Numbered from the stretch's first letter, positions 36,426 to 45,287 are shown. The stretch is DNA of 64,000 bases from Bacillus thuringiensis (GCF_001182785.1 NZ_CP012099.1:2850501-2914500), one strand, 5' to 3'. Numbers and translations are program-made. Notes: generated by a model from the letters alone, not told the origin.

Positions 36426-36455
36426 ATTATGCGATATAGTTCGATTCGGTGTCAA
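36426..36455 (-). promoter_or_regulatory. SigA-type promoter of the T-box-proBA operon
   Basis: TTGACA (36450-36455) and CATAAT (36426-36431) lie on the minus strand with an 18-bp spacer, placing the start of transcription near 36419 at the 5' edge of the leader. Confidence 0.75.
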
Positions 36456-36750
36456 GAGGTATTTTAAAAAATAAATAGAGCCACAAGTTACTTGTATGAA
36501 ATTATTGCCCTACTGAATGAAAATACAAATTGATATAAGTTTAACTCATATTCATAAACATAAAACCTTAAATTATAGTGTATATATTTACATAATGTCG
36601 AATATAATTAATTTTTATCTTTTATTGTTGCAAAAAGGAATATATTCTCTTAGAATGTTTCTTTATATTGCACAGGGATGTTATTCTTATTCTAAGATAA
36701 TAATATCAAACCGATATAATTGATTATAAAAGGAGCAAGATTGAGTTATT
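36456..36750. other. AT-rich spacer upstream of proC
   Basis: No gene or structured RNA is recognised. The stretch is very AT-rich and holds a separated inverted pair TCTTAGAA/TTCTAAGA near 36650 and 36695. It probably contains the proC promoter. AAAGGAG lies unusually far (about 15 nt) from the proC ATG. Confidence 0.4.
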
Positions 36751-37569
36751 ATGGATAAACAAATTGGATTCATCGGTTGCGGAAATATGGGAATGGCTAT
36801 GATTGGCGGAATGATAAACAAAAATATAGTGTCTTCAAATCATATTATTTGTTCAGATTTAAACACTGCTAATTTAAAAAATGCTAGTGAAAAATATGGG
36901 CTAACTACAACTACCGACAACAATAAAGTAGCTAAAAATGCTGATATTTTAATTTTATCAATCAAACCAGACCTATACGCATCAATAATTAATGAAATAA
37001 AAGAAGTAATCAAAAACGATGCTATCATCATTACGATCGCTGCTGGGAAAAGTATTGAAAGTACTGAAAATGCCTTTAATCAAAAATTAAAGGTTGTAAG
37101 AGTAATGCCTAATACTCCTGCTCTTGTTGGAGAAGGAATGTCTGCATTATGCCCTAATGAAATGGTGACAGAAAAAGATTTAGAAGATGTACTAAACATT
37201 TTCAATAGTTTTGGTCAAACAGAGATCGTAAATGAAAAATTAATGGATGTTGTCACATCCGTAAGTGGTTCTTCACCAGCTTATGTATATATGATTATAG
37301 AAGCGATGGCAGATGCTGCTGTACTAGATGGTATGCCAAGAAATCAAGCATATAAATTCGCTGCTCAAGCTGTGTTAGGCTCTGCAAAAATGGTACTAGA
37401 AACAGGAATACATCCAGGTGAATTGAAAGATATGGTTTGTTCTCCTGGTGGAACGACAATAGAAGCTGTAGCGACATTAGAGGAAAAAGGATTACGAACA
37501 GCGATTATTTCAGCTATGCAACGTTGTACGCAAAAGTCTGTTGAACTATCTGGTCAAACTAAAAAGTAA
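36751..37569 (+). CDS. proC: Pyrroline-5-carboxylate reductase
   Basis: The 272-residue enzyme reduces pyrroline-5-carboxylate to proline with NAD(P)H. The Rossmann motif is QIGFIGCGNMGMAMIGG, followed by the family signatures VVRVMPNTPALVGEGM, SVSGSSPAYVYMIIEAMADAAV and LKDMVCSPGGTTIEAVATLEEKGLR. Length is normal for ProC. It faces away from proBA and has no T-box of its own, so its control is separate; it may serve arginine/ornithine breakdown as well as synthesis. Confidence 0.95.
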   Translation: MDKQIGFIGCGNMGMAMIGGMINKNIVSSNHIICSDLNTANLKNASEKYGLTTTTDNNKVAKNADILILSIKPDLYASIINEIKEVIKNDAIIITIAAGKSIESTENAFNQKLKVVRVMPNTPALVGEGMSALCPNEMVTEKDLEDVLNIFNSFGQTEIVNEKLMDVVTSVSGSSPAYVYMIIEAMADAAVLDGMPRNQAYKFAAQAVLGSAKMVLETGIHPGELKDMVCSPGGTTIEAVATLEEKGLRTAIISAMQRCTQKSVELSGQTKK

Positions 37570-37636
37570 AACTATAAAAGAGATTACGTCAGCTATGAAT
37601 TCACATGAATTTAATTAAAAATTCACTACATGATAA

Positions 37637-37680
37637 ACGGCCAAACTCATATATAATTGAGCTTGGCTGTTTCGTTTTTT
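37637..37680 (+). terminator. Terminator of proC
   Basis: GCCAAACTCA/TGAGCTTGGC (one mismatch) with an 8-nt loop is followed by TGTTTCGTTTTTT, about 70 bp after the stop. Confidence 0.8.
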
Positions 37681-37748
37681 AATTATATTAAAATAATTTA
37701 ATTCGAATCTTCTTTAAAGGCTCTGTTTTATCCCTTACCTATTCCCTA

Positions 37749-39389
37749 CTATGATTGTGTAATTTTATTAGAAACTAATAATTTTTCAATGCATTTCGGT
37801 AACATATCTAATAGTGTTTCAAATGCGTAGTTTACATCTAGACGTTCTGTCCATTGATGTGCATCTTTTCCTACCGGCCCCATATTTAATACTGGAACAT
37901 CAAATTCTTCTAATTCCTGAAGCGGAATTGAATAACCTTTATCCCATAATGGCATATTGTCTACAAGCGAACTCATTGAATCCAGTGGATACTGCAAGCC
38001 TACATAGCTTAAATCTGAAATCCCCCCAAAATAATTTTGGTTTTCAAATGTAATTTTATGATTGTAGTGTGCATATTTTTCCATCTCTACAACTACCTCT
38101 TTTATTAAAGGATTGTTGCGTGAACTCACAGCTGGATAGTACGGCGGAGCGAAGAAAAGTACAATCATCGGTGCCTTTTCTTTACATAAAATCGCTAATT
38201 TATCTACTAAATCAATCGTTACCGCACGATCATCTTTATCTTCTCTATTTTTTATAATATTAGATTGAATATGATTTATTTTTTCTTGTCCATGTTGCTC
38301 AATTGCATATGTGATAAGCTCTTCATACGTTAATACATTTACTTTGAGATTAGGTGGTATGAACGGATTATATTTAGAAAAACGATATGCATGTTTTTCA
38401 TACGAATCTTCTATTTTCTCTGCCACTTTCGTTACTTTTTGACGTAACAATGAAACTACATCTGTCATTGATTTTTCTAATAAAAACAAATTAAATAATG
38501 TAACTGCACGATGTGGAATTTGTACAGAATAATCCTCTTTTAAGTCCCTTTGAAGTAAGTTAGTTGGCGGAGGACTCGCTTCCCCTTCTACAATATCACA
38601 AAGGTCTGTGTTTAACTCTAATTCTGCTGTTATTAATGAGGCCATATAACTCCCATTTAAGCCTGCAAAAGGTTCACCTACATGTGTCTCTTTTCCGTAG
38701 CAAAGAAAACCAGGTAACACTTTACCAATAGAGCCAGTGTAAATATACTTATTTTGGTCACCAGGATGTCTTGAAAACATAGGCTCTGAGTTTAAGACCG
38801 TTTTATAATCTAAGTTATGCTCTCTTGCTAAATCTAACAGTCTCGGAACAGCGGCCCTCATCCCTACAGAATTCACTTCTTCATCTGGTACAGCCAATAA
38901 AAGAACATTCCCATCGAATCTTCCTTCACATGCTTGTTCAATCATTGCCATTTGTAATGCAAGGCCGCATTTCATATCCATTGTTCCCCTACCAAACAGC
39001 CATTCTCCATGTTCTATATCTTCACGTACATGGTCTGGAAGTTCATCTTTATGAGAATAAAACATAGATGTTAACTTTTTAGGATTAAATGCATCTTCTT
39101 TCCACACTCCGTAATCTTGTACATCTACAACATCAAAGTGACTTACTAGAATTACAGTATTTTTTGTACTATCGCTTTTCTTTACTAGTGCTGTAACAAA
39201 ATATCGTCCGTCCCCTGTCGTTTTTTTTTGTAAATGCTGCGGGTTTTCTTTGAAATACTGTAATTCAGATAATTGTTCCACAACAAAGTCTGGCAATATT
39301 ACTTCAGCTTCTGAACCGGTAATACTAGGAATTTCAACAAGACTGCTTAATAATTGAATCAATTGTTCTTTTGATTGCCACTTTGACAT
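37749..39389 (-). CDS. rocB: RocB-like M20-family peptidase
   Basis: The 546-residue M20 metallopeptidase-like protein matches RocB in length and pattern. VILVSHFDVVDVQDYG carries the first His/Asp, WLFGRGTMDMKCGLA the bridging Asp, and VPDEEVNSVGMRAAVPRL the catalytic Glu pair. The C-terminal half contains FFAPPYYPAVSSRNNPLI, and GPVGKDAHQWTERLDV holds the last His ligand. RocB is placed in arginine utilisation in B. subtilis, but its reaction is not established. The ATG at 39389 follows AGGGGG by 6 nt. Upstream lie an IclR regulator and a divergent amino-acid permease. Confidence 0.85.
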   Translation of the reverse strand: MSKWQSKEQLIQLLSSLVEIPSITGSEAEVILPDFVVEQLSELQYFKENPQHLQKKTTGDGRYFVTALVKKSDSTKNTVILVSHFDVVDVQDYGVWKEDAFNPKKLTSMFYSHKDELPDHVREDIEHGEWLFGRGTMDMKCGLALQMAMIEQACEGRFDGNVLLLAVPDEEVNSVGMRAAVPRLLDLAREHNLDYKTVLNSEPMFSRHPGDQNKYIYTGSIGKVLPGFLCYGKETHVGEPFAGLNGSYMASLITAELELNTDLCDIVEGEASPPPTNLLQRDLKEDYSVQIPHRAVTLFNLFLLEKSMTDVVSLLRQKVTKVAEKIEDSYEKHAYRFSKYNPFIPPNLKVNVLTYEELITYAIEQHGQEKINHIQSNIIKNREDKDDRAVTIDLVDKLAILCKEKAPMIVLFFAPPYYPAVSSRNNPLIKEVVVEMEKYAHYNHKITFENQNYFGGISDLSYVGLQYPLDSMSSLVDNMPLWDKGYSIPLQELEEFDVPVLNMGPVGKDAHQWTERLDVNYAFETLLDMLPKCIEKLLVSNKITQS

Positions 39390-39464
39390 ATAAATCCCCC
39401 TATTTTTCCGCATTATGAAAACAAATTCCAGTATACGAATAAAAAATGACGACAGCTATCAAAA

Positions 39465-40214
39465 TTATATTTCTGATGTACTGCCGATTTTTATTGATAT
39501 TTCATGAGCTGCTTGTTTTACCTTGCTAATAAGAAAAGATAGTCGATCATCATTAATACGATGACTAATTAATCCAACACTTAATGCTCCTACTACTTTA
39601 TGATTAAATCCGATAATAGGTGCAGCTACTGAAGCTGTCCCTTCTGTTTTTTCACCATAACTGACAGCATATCCTTCATTTTTTATTTGCTTTATTTGAT
39701 TAAGAAGAATTTGCTTTTGTTCTGGTAATGAAGAAAGTAAATTTTCTACAATATGTTCCATTTCATTCGTTTTCATATTGGCAAGCATCGTTTTATTTGC
39801 GGCACCAATTGAAAGTGGAATTTGTTCCCCTAGATTATCGATAACTCGAATTTTTAAAGGACTATCAATTCTTTCAATGATAATAGAATGTGTTCCGTTT
39901 GGAATATTTAAATAGACACTTTCCTCCACTTCAGCAGCCAAACGTTTCATCACTTCTCTTGCAACAGATCTGTAGTCTACCTTCTCCAATTGACGTAACC
40001 CTATTTCCATCCACATTGGTCCAATTTTGTACTGTTTTGTCTCTGAAATTTGTGTAACTAACCCATGCTCCATTAAAGAGTTAAGTAATCTATGTACTGT
40101 ACTAACCGGGAGATGTGTTCCATCAGCTATATCAGAAATAGCCCAATACTCTTTTTCATTTGTAGAATTCAATAATTTAATAATACTTATCGCTCGATCA
40201 ATGGACTGTACCAT
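39465..40214 (-). CDS. IclR-family transcriptional regulator
   Basis: The 249-residue protein has an N-terminal winged helix (SIDRAISIIKLLN, AISDIADGTHLPVSTVHRLLNSLMEHGLV). The C-terminal IclR effector domain has SVYLNIPNGTHSIIIERID, IPLSIGAANKTMLA and GTASVAAPIIGFNHKVVGALSV. The ATG at 40214 follows GAGG. It is 75 bp upstream of rocB and divergent from the permease, so it probably controls both; the effector may be an amino acid or a breakdown product. Confidence 0.88.
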   Translation of the reverse strand: MVQSIDRAISIIKLLNSTNEKEYWAISDIADGTHLPVSTVHRLLNSLMEHGLVTQISETKQYKIGPMWMEIGLRQLEKVDYRSVAREVMKRLAAEVEESVYLNIPNGTHSIIIERIDSPLKIRVIDNLGEQIPLSIGAANKTMLANMKTNEMEHIVENLLSSLPEQKQILLNQIKQIKNEGYAVSYGEKTEGTASVAAPIIGFNHKVVGALSVGLISHRINDDRLSFLISKVKQAAHEISIKIGSTSEI

Positions 40215-40379
40215 AACTCGCCTCAACTTTACTCGTAATATGTTAGTATGCTTAATTAACTATCAATTTAGCAAACATTCGAAATGAAATCAATCTATTT
40301 ATTTAATTTTCTAACAATAAAAACATATCACTAACAAAGAATTGAAAACGCAAACAAAAAAATATTGACTTTTCTTTTT

Positions 40380-40394
40380 AATTATCTGAAAATT
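40380..40394. promoter_or_regulatory. CodY box upstream of the amino-acid permease
   Basis: AATTATCTGAAAATT matches the 15-bp CodY consensus AATTTTCWGAAAATT at 14 positions, 87 bp before the permease start. CodY represses amino-acid uptake genes when branched-chain amino acids and GTP are plentiful. Confidence 0.7.
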
Positions 40395-40414
40395 ATAACA
40401 AGATTTCACATCAC

Positions 40415-40426
40415 GGAATACATTCC
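40415..40426. promoter_or_regulatory. Inverted repeat, candidate IclR operator
   Basis: GGAAT-AC-ATTCC is a perfect 5-2-5 dyad in the IclR/permease intergenic region, followed by a partial repeat ACGGAA at 40432. Assignment to the IclR protein is inferred from position. Confidence 0.4.
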
Positions 40427-40481
40427 ATAATACGGAAAAACACCAAACTTTATTCTATCAACTATGAAAGTGAGGAAAACA

Positions 40482-41906
40482 ATGGCGCAAGTAAGCAATA
40501 CAAACAATGAATTAAAACGGACGATGAAAAGTAGACACTTATTCATGATTGCACTCGGTGGTGTGATTGGAACGGGGTTATTTAACGGATCTGGCTTTAT
40601 TATAAGTCAAGCTGGACCTGGCGGATCCGTACTTGCCTTTATGGCCGGTGGATTATTAATGTATTTCGTTATGCTATGTCTTGGTGAACTTGCTGTAGCC
40701 ATGCCTGTTTCAGGTTCTTTCCAGGAATATGCCACTAAGTTCATCAATCCTGCAACTGGCTTTACAATCGGATGGTTGTATTGGTTAAGCTGGGCGAATA
40801 CGACCGGTCTTGAATTTACAACTGCCGGCATTACAATGCAGCGCTGGTTTCCTGATATTCCTGTTTGGGTTTGGTGTTTAATATTTGGCGTTACAATCTT
40901 CACTATTAACGCATTATCTGCTCGTAGTTATGCAGAAACAGAATTTTGGTTTTCAAGTATAAAAGTATCTGCCATTATCGCTTTCATTATTCTTGGCGGC
41001 GCCGCTATGTTCGGTTTTATTGATTTAAAAGGTGACGAACCCGCTCCGCTATTATCAAATTTCGTAAATCATGGTGGTTTATTCCCAAATGGACTTGCCG
41101 CTATTCTTTTAACAATGGTTACAGTCAACTATTCCTTCCAAGGTACAGAACTTGTTGGAATCGCAGCAGGTGAAAGTGAAGATCCAGCAAAAACTTTACC
41201 TCGTTCTATTAGAAATATTATATGGCGCACAATGTTTTTCTTCGTCTTAGCAATCTTTGTTCTTGTTGCTTTAATTCCTTGGGAAGAAGCTGGATTAACA
41301 AAGAGCCCATTCGTTGCTGTTTTTGATAATATCGGTATTCCATATGCAGCTGATATTATGAACTTTGTTATTCTTACTGCTGTTCTTTCTGTTGCAAACT
41401 CAGGACTATACGCTGCTACTCGAATGCTTTGGTCTTTATCAAAAAACGAAATGGCTCCAGCCTTTTTAAAGAAATTATCATCACGTGGGATTCCTCTCAA
41501 CGCTTTAATCATGACGATAGCTATTTCTGCTTTTTCTCTTTTGACAAGCGTAGTAGCTGCTGAAACGGTTTACTTATGGCTCATTTCAATTTCCGGAGTC
41601 ATTACCATTATTGTTTGGATGTCAATTTGTGTTTCTCAATTCTTTTTCCGCAAACATTATTTAGCAGACGGTGGAAAATTAGAAGACTTAAAATTTAAAA
41701 CACCACTTTATCCACTCGTACCAATTCTTGGTTTTGGATTGTATGGCATTATATTAATCAGTCTTATTTTTATCCCAGAACAACGACTTGGAATCTATTG
41801 CACTGTACCATTTATCATCTTTTGCTATACCTACTATCACTTTAAAGTTAAGAAAAGAATATCTACTAACACTCATAGTGAAAGTAAAATTAGCGAGACT
41901 TCGTAA
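40482..41906 (+). CDS. Amino-acid permease, APC family (AAT subfamily)
   Basis: The 474-residue permease has 12 membrane segments. LKRTMKSRHLFMIALGGVIGTGLFNGSGF in segment 1 and ELAVAMPVSGSFQEYATKFI are hallmarks of the amino-acid transporter subfamily, as are VNYSFQGTELVGIAAGESEDPAKTLPRSI and ANSGLYAATRMLWSL. It resembles arginine/ornithine (RocC, RocE) and lysine/aromatic permeases; context with RocB favours a basic amino acid or peptide breakdown product. GTGAGG lies about 6 nt before the ATG at 40482. Confidence 0.88.
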   Translation: MAQVSNTNNELKRTMKSRHLFMIALGGVIGTGLFNGSGFIISQAGPGGSVLAFMAGGLLMYFVMLCLGELAVAMPVSGSFQEYATKFINPATGFTIGWLYWLSWANTTGLEFTTAGITMQRWFPDIPVWVWCLIFGVTIFTINALSARSYAETEFWFSSIKVSAIIAFIILGGAAMFGFIDLKGDEPAPLLSNFVNHGGLFPNGLAAILLTMVTVNYSFQGTELVGIAAGESEDPAKTLPRSIRNIIWRTMFFFVLAIFVLVALIPWEEAGLTKSPFVAVFDNIGIPYAADIMNFVILTAVLSVANSGLYAATRMLWSLSKNEMAPAFLKKLSSRGIPLNALIMTIAISAFSLLTSVVAAETVYLWLISISGVITIIVWMSICVSQFFFRKHYLADGGKLEDLKFKTPLYPLVPILGFGLYGIILISLIFIPEQRLGIYCTVPFIIFCYTYYHFKVKKRISTNTHSESKISETS

Positions 41907-41920
41907 TATTTGACGATACA

Positions 41921-41965
41921 TAAAAGACCACACATGGCGTTTCACTTCATGTGTGGTCTTTTATC
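41921..41965. terminator. Terminator of the permease gene
   Basis: ATAAAAGACCACACATG and its exact inverse CATGTGTGGTCTTTTAT form a 17-bp stem with an 11-nt loop. Confidence 0.9.
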
Positions 41966-42244
41966 GTTCCTTCTCTCATTTCCCCCTACTATTGAAAGAA
42001 TTATTTATAACACTTTAAGTTCTGGATTGCTCAGGTAAACTTTGGGTTGAAAAATGAGCATTTCTATACCTTTCCCAAAATTTCAAGTTCTGCTAATGAT
42101 GTTGTAGAAAGTGTTAATGTAGTAAATACTATAATACTAACAATTACTATTTTTACTATTCATAAGTTGATGATTCTGCTTACTATTACTGTTTTGTTTT
42201 GATATATTTAATATATATTTAAAGACAGACAGGAGTTAGATACG
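41966..42244. other. Gap with no recognised gene
   Basis: No gene is recognised; short open stretches lack ribosome binding sites. The VOC gene that follows has GACAGGAG before its start and a TATATTTAATATAT region that may hold its promoter. Confidence 0.4.
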
Positions 42245-42592
42245 ATGATAAAAGGTTTTGGAGGAATATTTTGGAGAACTAAGAATCTTGATGTTATAAA
42301 AAAATGGTACAGTGAAGTGTTGAAACTTGATATAGAAGATTGGAATGGAACTGTGATTAAACCCCAGTTAGGAAATGAGACCATCTTTTCTTTCTTTACA
42401 GAGAATGACAATTATTTTCCAAAAGAACAACAAGTGATGTTAAATTTCGAAGTACATAATCTAAACGAGACTATAAAGAATCTTGAGAATATTGGTGTAC
42501 CTCTTGAGAAGAAAGAAGAAATCAGTGAATTTGGAAAGTTTATTTGGATTAAGGATCCTGAAGGTCGATTGATCGAACTTTGGGAGAAATAG
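42245..42592 (+). CDS. VOC-superfamily (glyoxalase-like) protein
   Basis: The 115-residue protein has two short VOC modules: FGGIFWRTKNLDVIKKWYSEVLKLD and NFEVHNLNETIKNLENIGVPL. It ends FIWIKDPEGRLIELWEK, the usual last strand with the metal Glu. It is compact, like antibiotic-binding or lyase VOC proteins; the substrate is unknown. It stands alone with a terminator about 55 bp downstream. Confidence 0.78.
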   Translation: MIKGFGGIFWRTKNLDVIKKWYSEVLKLDIEDWNGTVIKPQLGNETIFSFFTENDNYFPKEQQVMLNFEVHNLNETIKNLENIGVPLEKKEEISEFGKFIWIKDPEGRLIELWEK

Positions 42593-42646
42593 TGGATTAT
42601 ACTTATTTACTATTAAGTTAACAGCTGCGTTAATACATCAAGGTAA

Positions 42647-42692
42647 ATAAAAAAGTCGATTCCTTTAACTCCACAGGAAATCGATTTTTTTG
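42647..42692 (+). terminator. Terminator after the VOC gene
   Basis: GTCGATTCCT pairs with AGGAAATCGAT (one bulge) around a 10-nt loop, followed by seven T. Confidence 0.75.
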
Positions 42693-42765
42693 TGGAGTTA
42701 AACTTCTTAGCTTTGTAAATCCTCATTTTTCAAATTCTACCCTATGGCCACCAACTTAAAAACAT

Positions 42766-42803
42766 AAAAAACGCTATTCTTACGAAAAGAATAGCGTTTT
42801 TCA
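42766..42803. terminator. Second terminator in the VOC-VOC spacer
   Basis: AAAAACGCTATTCTT pairs with AAGAATAGCGTTTTT around a short loop. No gene ends directly before it, so it may be left from a deleted gene or act on read-through. Confidence 0.8.
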
Positions 42804-43031
42804 TTATTTAAATATGATTTCATCTGAATTTAATAGATATATCCCCTCTCCTACAAAAGTAGTAGAGTGTTCATTTAAACACTTACTACCTCAGTGGGAT
42901 TTATCACATTCCAATTTCAATATAATAGTAAATAGGTATATCGGATATAGATGTACATTACTAGGCTTATACATATTTCAACTTTAGAATTACATTCACT
43001 ATTTAATTGGTAGTTACCAATAAAGAAAGGA

Positions 43032-43499
43032 ATGATCATAATAATACAGAACATATACGAAACTCATTTACATGTAAGAAATTTAGAAAAGGCAATAAAT
43101 TTCTATCAAAACAAGCTAGGATTAACATTAGCAAGAAAACTCTCCAAAAGAAGAGTGGCTTTCTTTTGGGTCGGAGAAAATAAACAACAAATGCTTGGAC
43201 TATGGGAAGTAAATAATATCGAAGACTTTGAGCCGAGACATTTTGCTTTTGGTGTAAATTTAGAGTCTTTAATGACTTCTAAAGCGTGGTTAGAGGAACG
43301 TGGAATAGAAGTGATAGGAAGTCAAGGAAAAGGAAATCAAGAGCCAATTGTCCAAAGGTGGATGCCCGCTGCAAGTGTATACTTTCTAGATTGTGATGGA
43401 AATAAATTAGAATTCATTTCTATGTTACATGAGAATCCAGATGAATTAGAATATGCATCCTATTTAAGTGTATGGAATACGGAACACCAAGAAAAATGA
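43032..43499 (+). CDS. VOC-superfamily protein, glyoxalase/fosfomycin-resistance-like
   Basis: The 155-residue protein has ETHLHVRNLEKAINFYQNKLGL, with a likely metal His. RHFAFGVNLESLMTSKAWLEERGIEV starts the second module, and VYFLDCDGNKLEFISML carries the terminal metal Glu. The layout is that of glyoxalase I/FosB-type metalloenzymes, but FosB-specific residues cannot be confirmed. The ATG at 43032 is only about 1-2 nt from AAAGGA, so the true start could be an ATA a few codons downstream. It ends 55 bp before the IS231-type element. Confidence 0.78.
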   Translation: MIIIIQNIYETHLHVRNLEKAINFYQNKLGLTLARKLSKRRVAFFWVGENKQQMLGLWEVNNIEDFEPRHFAFGVNLESLMTSKAWLEERGIEVIGSQGKGNQEPIVQRWMPAASVYFLDCDGNKLEFISMLHENPDELEYASYLSVWNTEHQEK

Positions 43500-43589
43500 A
43501 TGAAATCTCCGTTCAAGTCTTTTCTTATTTTTAGATATAATGTTGTACTATCCCCATGCCCATCAACTTAAGAATTTAGAATTCCCCCC

Positions 43590-43632
43590 CAAAAACGAAA
43601 TTTCGTCACAAGTTGTCACAAAATTTCGTTTT
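43590..43632. terminator. Hairpin inside the left end of the IS231-type element
   Basis: AAAAACGAAATT pairs with AATTTCGTTTTT, extended by TCGTCAC... pairing, followed by T-runs. Such a structure near the left end of insertion sequences blocks transcription entering from outside. Confidence 0.75.
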
Positions 43633-43793
43633 TTAGGTAGTTTTATTTTCTTAGCTTGATTTCGATGAGCGGTACCCCATAAAGGCCCCTGATACATAAT
43701 TGATGTTCTGCTATTTGTAGAAAACAATCCACTTATACCATTTTAACAAGAAGAAATATCTCGTCCATGTTGTAATATTGGCTTACGTTAAGC

Positions 43794-43840
43794 TTGTGAA
43801 AAAATCATATTCATGTATAATACAATTGATGTATGATACA
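43794..43840 (+). promoter_or_regulatory. Promoter of marR-accA overlapped by two tandem palindromic operators
   Basis: TTGTGA (43794-43799) and TATAAT (43816-43821) with a 16-bp spacer form a SigA-type promoter. TGTATAATACA (43814-43824), covering the -10, and TGTATGATACA (43830-43840) are both perfect 5-1-5 palindromes, 16 bp apart centre to centre. The AGGAGG of the MarR gene follows 9 bp later. Binding by that MarR protein is inferred. Confidence 0.7.
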
Positions 43841-43863
43841 ATAGTTGTAGGAGGGTGACCTTT

Positions 43864-44310
43864 TTGAAAAGAGAAGATGCCTTAAAACTAAGAAAAGATA
43901 TCAAGAAAATGATTATAATAACCGGGGTTTTTGAATCTCAAAATTTGCCCAATGGACCATTTGAAAAACCTTTACCAACTTCTCAAATGATGGCGTTAGA
44001 AGAACTAGAGGTGGAAAAATTAACTGTTTGGCAACTATCCAATAAACTTAGATTAGAGACTTCAACTGTAAGTAGATTGGTAGATAAGTTAGTAAAAAAG
44101 GGGCTTATTTATCGTGAAGTAAATGAAAAAAATAGAAGAGAACTTTTTCTGCACCTCACAGAAAAAGGTCACATAACTGTTAATTGCTTAAGAGAGCAAT
44201 CCATTACATTTTATCAAAGTATTCTCAATAATTTATCAGAATCAGAACAAAAAATAGTTGTGGATGGTTTTGAATTATTTATTGATTCTATTTCTAAGCC
44301 TTTTGATTAG
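43864..44310 (+). CDS. MarR-family regulator carried by the IS231-type element
   Basis: The 148-residue protein has the MarR winged helix: TSQMMALEELEVEKLTVWQLSNKLRLETSTVSRLVDKLVKKGLI, then the wing NEKNRRELFLHLTEKG. A TTG start at 43864 is placed 9 nt after AGGAGG; an overlapping GTG at 43855 is too close to it. It ends 32 bp before an accA-like gene in the same direction. It probably represses its own two-gene operon through the tandem operators and may release on binding a drug or lipid intermediate. Confidence 0.85.
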   Translation: MKREDALKLRKDIKKMIIITGVFESQNLPNGPFEKPLPTSQMMALEELEVEKLTVWQLSNKLRLETSTVSRLVDKLVKKGLIYREVNEKNRRELFLHLTEKGHITVNCLREQSITFYQSILNNLSESEQKIVVDGFELFIDSISKPFD

Positions 44311-44342
44311 AGTGAGGTAAGTCATAACATTTGGAGGATAAA

Positions 44343-45287
44343 ATGAGTTTGCATTTTGAACGTCCTATTATTGAATTAAAAGAGAAATTTGATGAATTAA
44401 AGAAAATTATGAAAGAAAATAATGTAGATTTATCGTCAGAAATTCATGAATTAGAAAAACGTTTAAATAAAATGCAAGATAAAATTTATTCTAATATTAC
44501 ACCTTTTCAACGAGTTCAAATTGCAAGGCTACGTAATCGACCCACGACATTGGACTATATACCTTTATTGTTTACAAACTTTCTCGAACTTCATGGTGAT
44601 CGATTATATGGTGATGATAAAGCAATGATAGGTGGTATTGCAAAATTTAAAGGAATGCCCGTTACGGTTATTGGTCATCAAAGAGGTAGAAATACAAAGG
44701 AAAGTATAGAAAGAAATTTTGGAATGGCACATCCAGAAGGTTATAGAAAAGCGCTAAGACTTATGAAACAAGCTGATAAATTTAATCGCCCTATTATTAC
44801 ATTTATTGATACAATAGGCGCCTATCCAGGGATAGGGTCTGAAGAACGTGGAATTTCTGAAGCGATAGCTCGAAATCTATTTGAAATGACTACACTTAAA
44901 GTGCCAATTGTTTGTATTGTAATTGGAGAGGCATCAAGTGGTGGAGCTCTTGGCATTAGTGTCGGTAACCATATCCATATGTTAGAGTATTCATGGTACT
45001 CGGTAATTTCGCCCGAAGGAGCAGCATCTATCCTATGGAAGGACGCTAAGTATGCTCCAGAAGCTGCTGAACATATGAAAATTTCAGCAAAAGATTTAAA
45101 ACATTTAGGAATTATTGATGAAATCATTCCTGAAATTAAAGGTGGAGCACAAAATGATATACAATTACAGGCAAAAATGATTGAATCTGTAATCGAATCA
45201 TCTCTAAAAAAATTGATACTATTATCCTCGGAAGAGCTTATACAACAGCGATATGAAAAGTATAGACAAATAGAGAATTATAAATGA
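44343..45287 (+). CDS. accA: Acetyl-CoA carboxylase carboxyltransferase alpha subunit, mobile divergent copy
   Basis: The 314-residue AccA homologue is full length, from [14 protein letters not shown] to [10 protein letters not shown]. The carboxyltransferase alpha subunit pairs with AccD to move CO2 from carboxybiotin to acetyl-CoA, the committed step of fatty-acid synthesis. Family landmarks are [47 protein letters not shown] and [15 protein letters not shown]. Several otherwise near-invariant sites differ: GEGGSGGAL is GEASSGGAL (A197, S198), and IDTPGAYPG is IDTIGAYPG. No accD accompanies it. GGAGG lies before the ATG at 44343. An extra subunit on a mobile element suggests a resistant target variant; this is inferred. 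Confidence 0.9.
   Translation: MSLHFERPIIELKEKFDELKKIMKENNVDLSSEIHELEKRLNKMQDKIYSNITPFQRVQIARLRNRPTTLDYIPLLFTNFLELHGDRLYGDDKAMIGGIAKFKGMPVTVIGHQRGRNTKESIERNFGMAHPEGYRKALRLMKQADKFNRPIITFIDTIGAYPGIGSEERGISEAIARNLFEMTTLKVPIVCIVIGEASSGGALGISVGNHIHMLEYSWYSVISPEGAASILWKDAKYAPEAAEHMKISAKDLKHLGIIDEIIPEIKGGAQNDIQLQAKMIESVIESSLKKLILLSSEELIQQRYEKYRQIENYK

Larger units (their letters stand above)
42593..43031. other. Spacer with two terminators and a folded segment
   Basis: No gene is seen. The stretch holds two terminators (listed separately) and a 60-nt segment at 42841-42900 closed by ATCCC/GGGAT. That segment contains the hairpin GTAGTAGAGTGTT/AACACTTACTAC (42859-42889, one bulge). The role of the folded segment is unknown. 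Confidence 0.5.

Noticed and set aside
42841..42900. Folded segment as a CRISPR repeat or riboswitch
   Set aside because: It occurs once, has no neighbouring repeats and no downstream gene within leader distance; recorded only as a hairpin.
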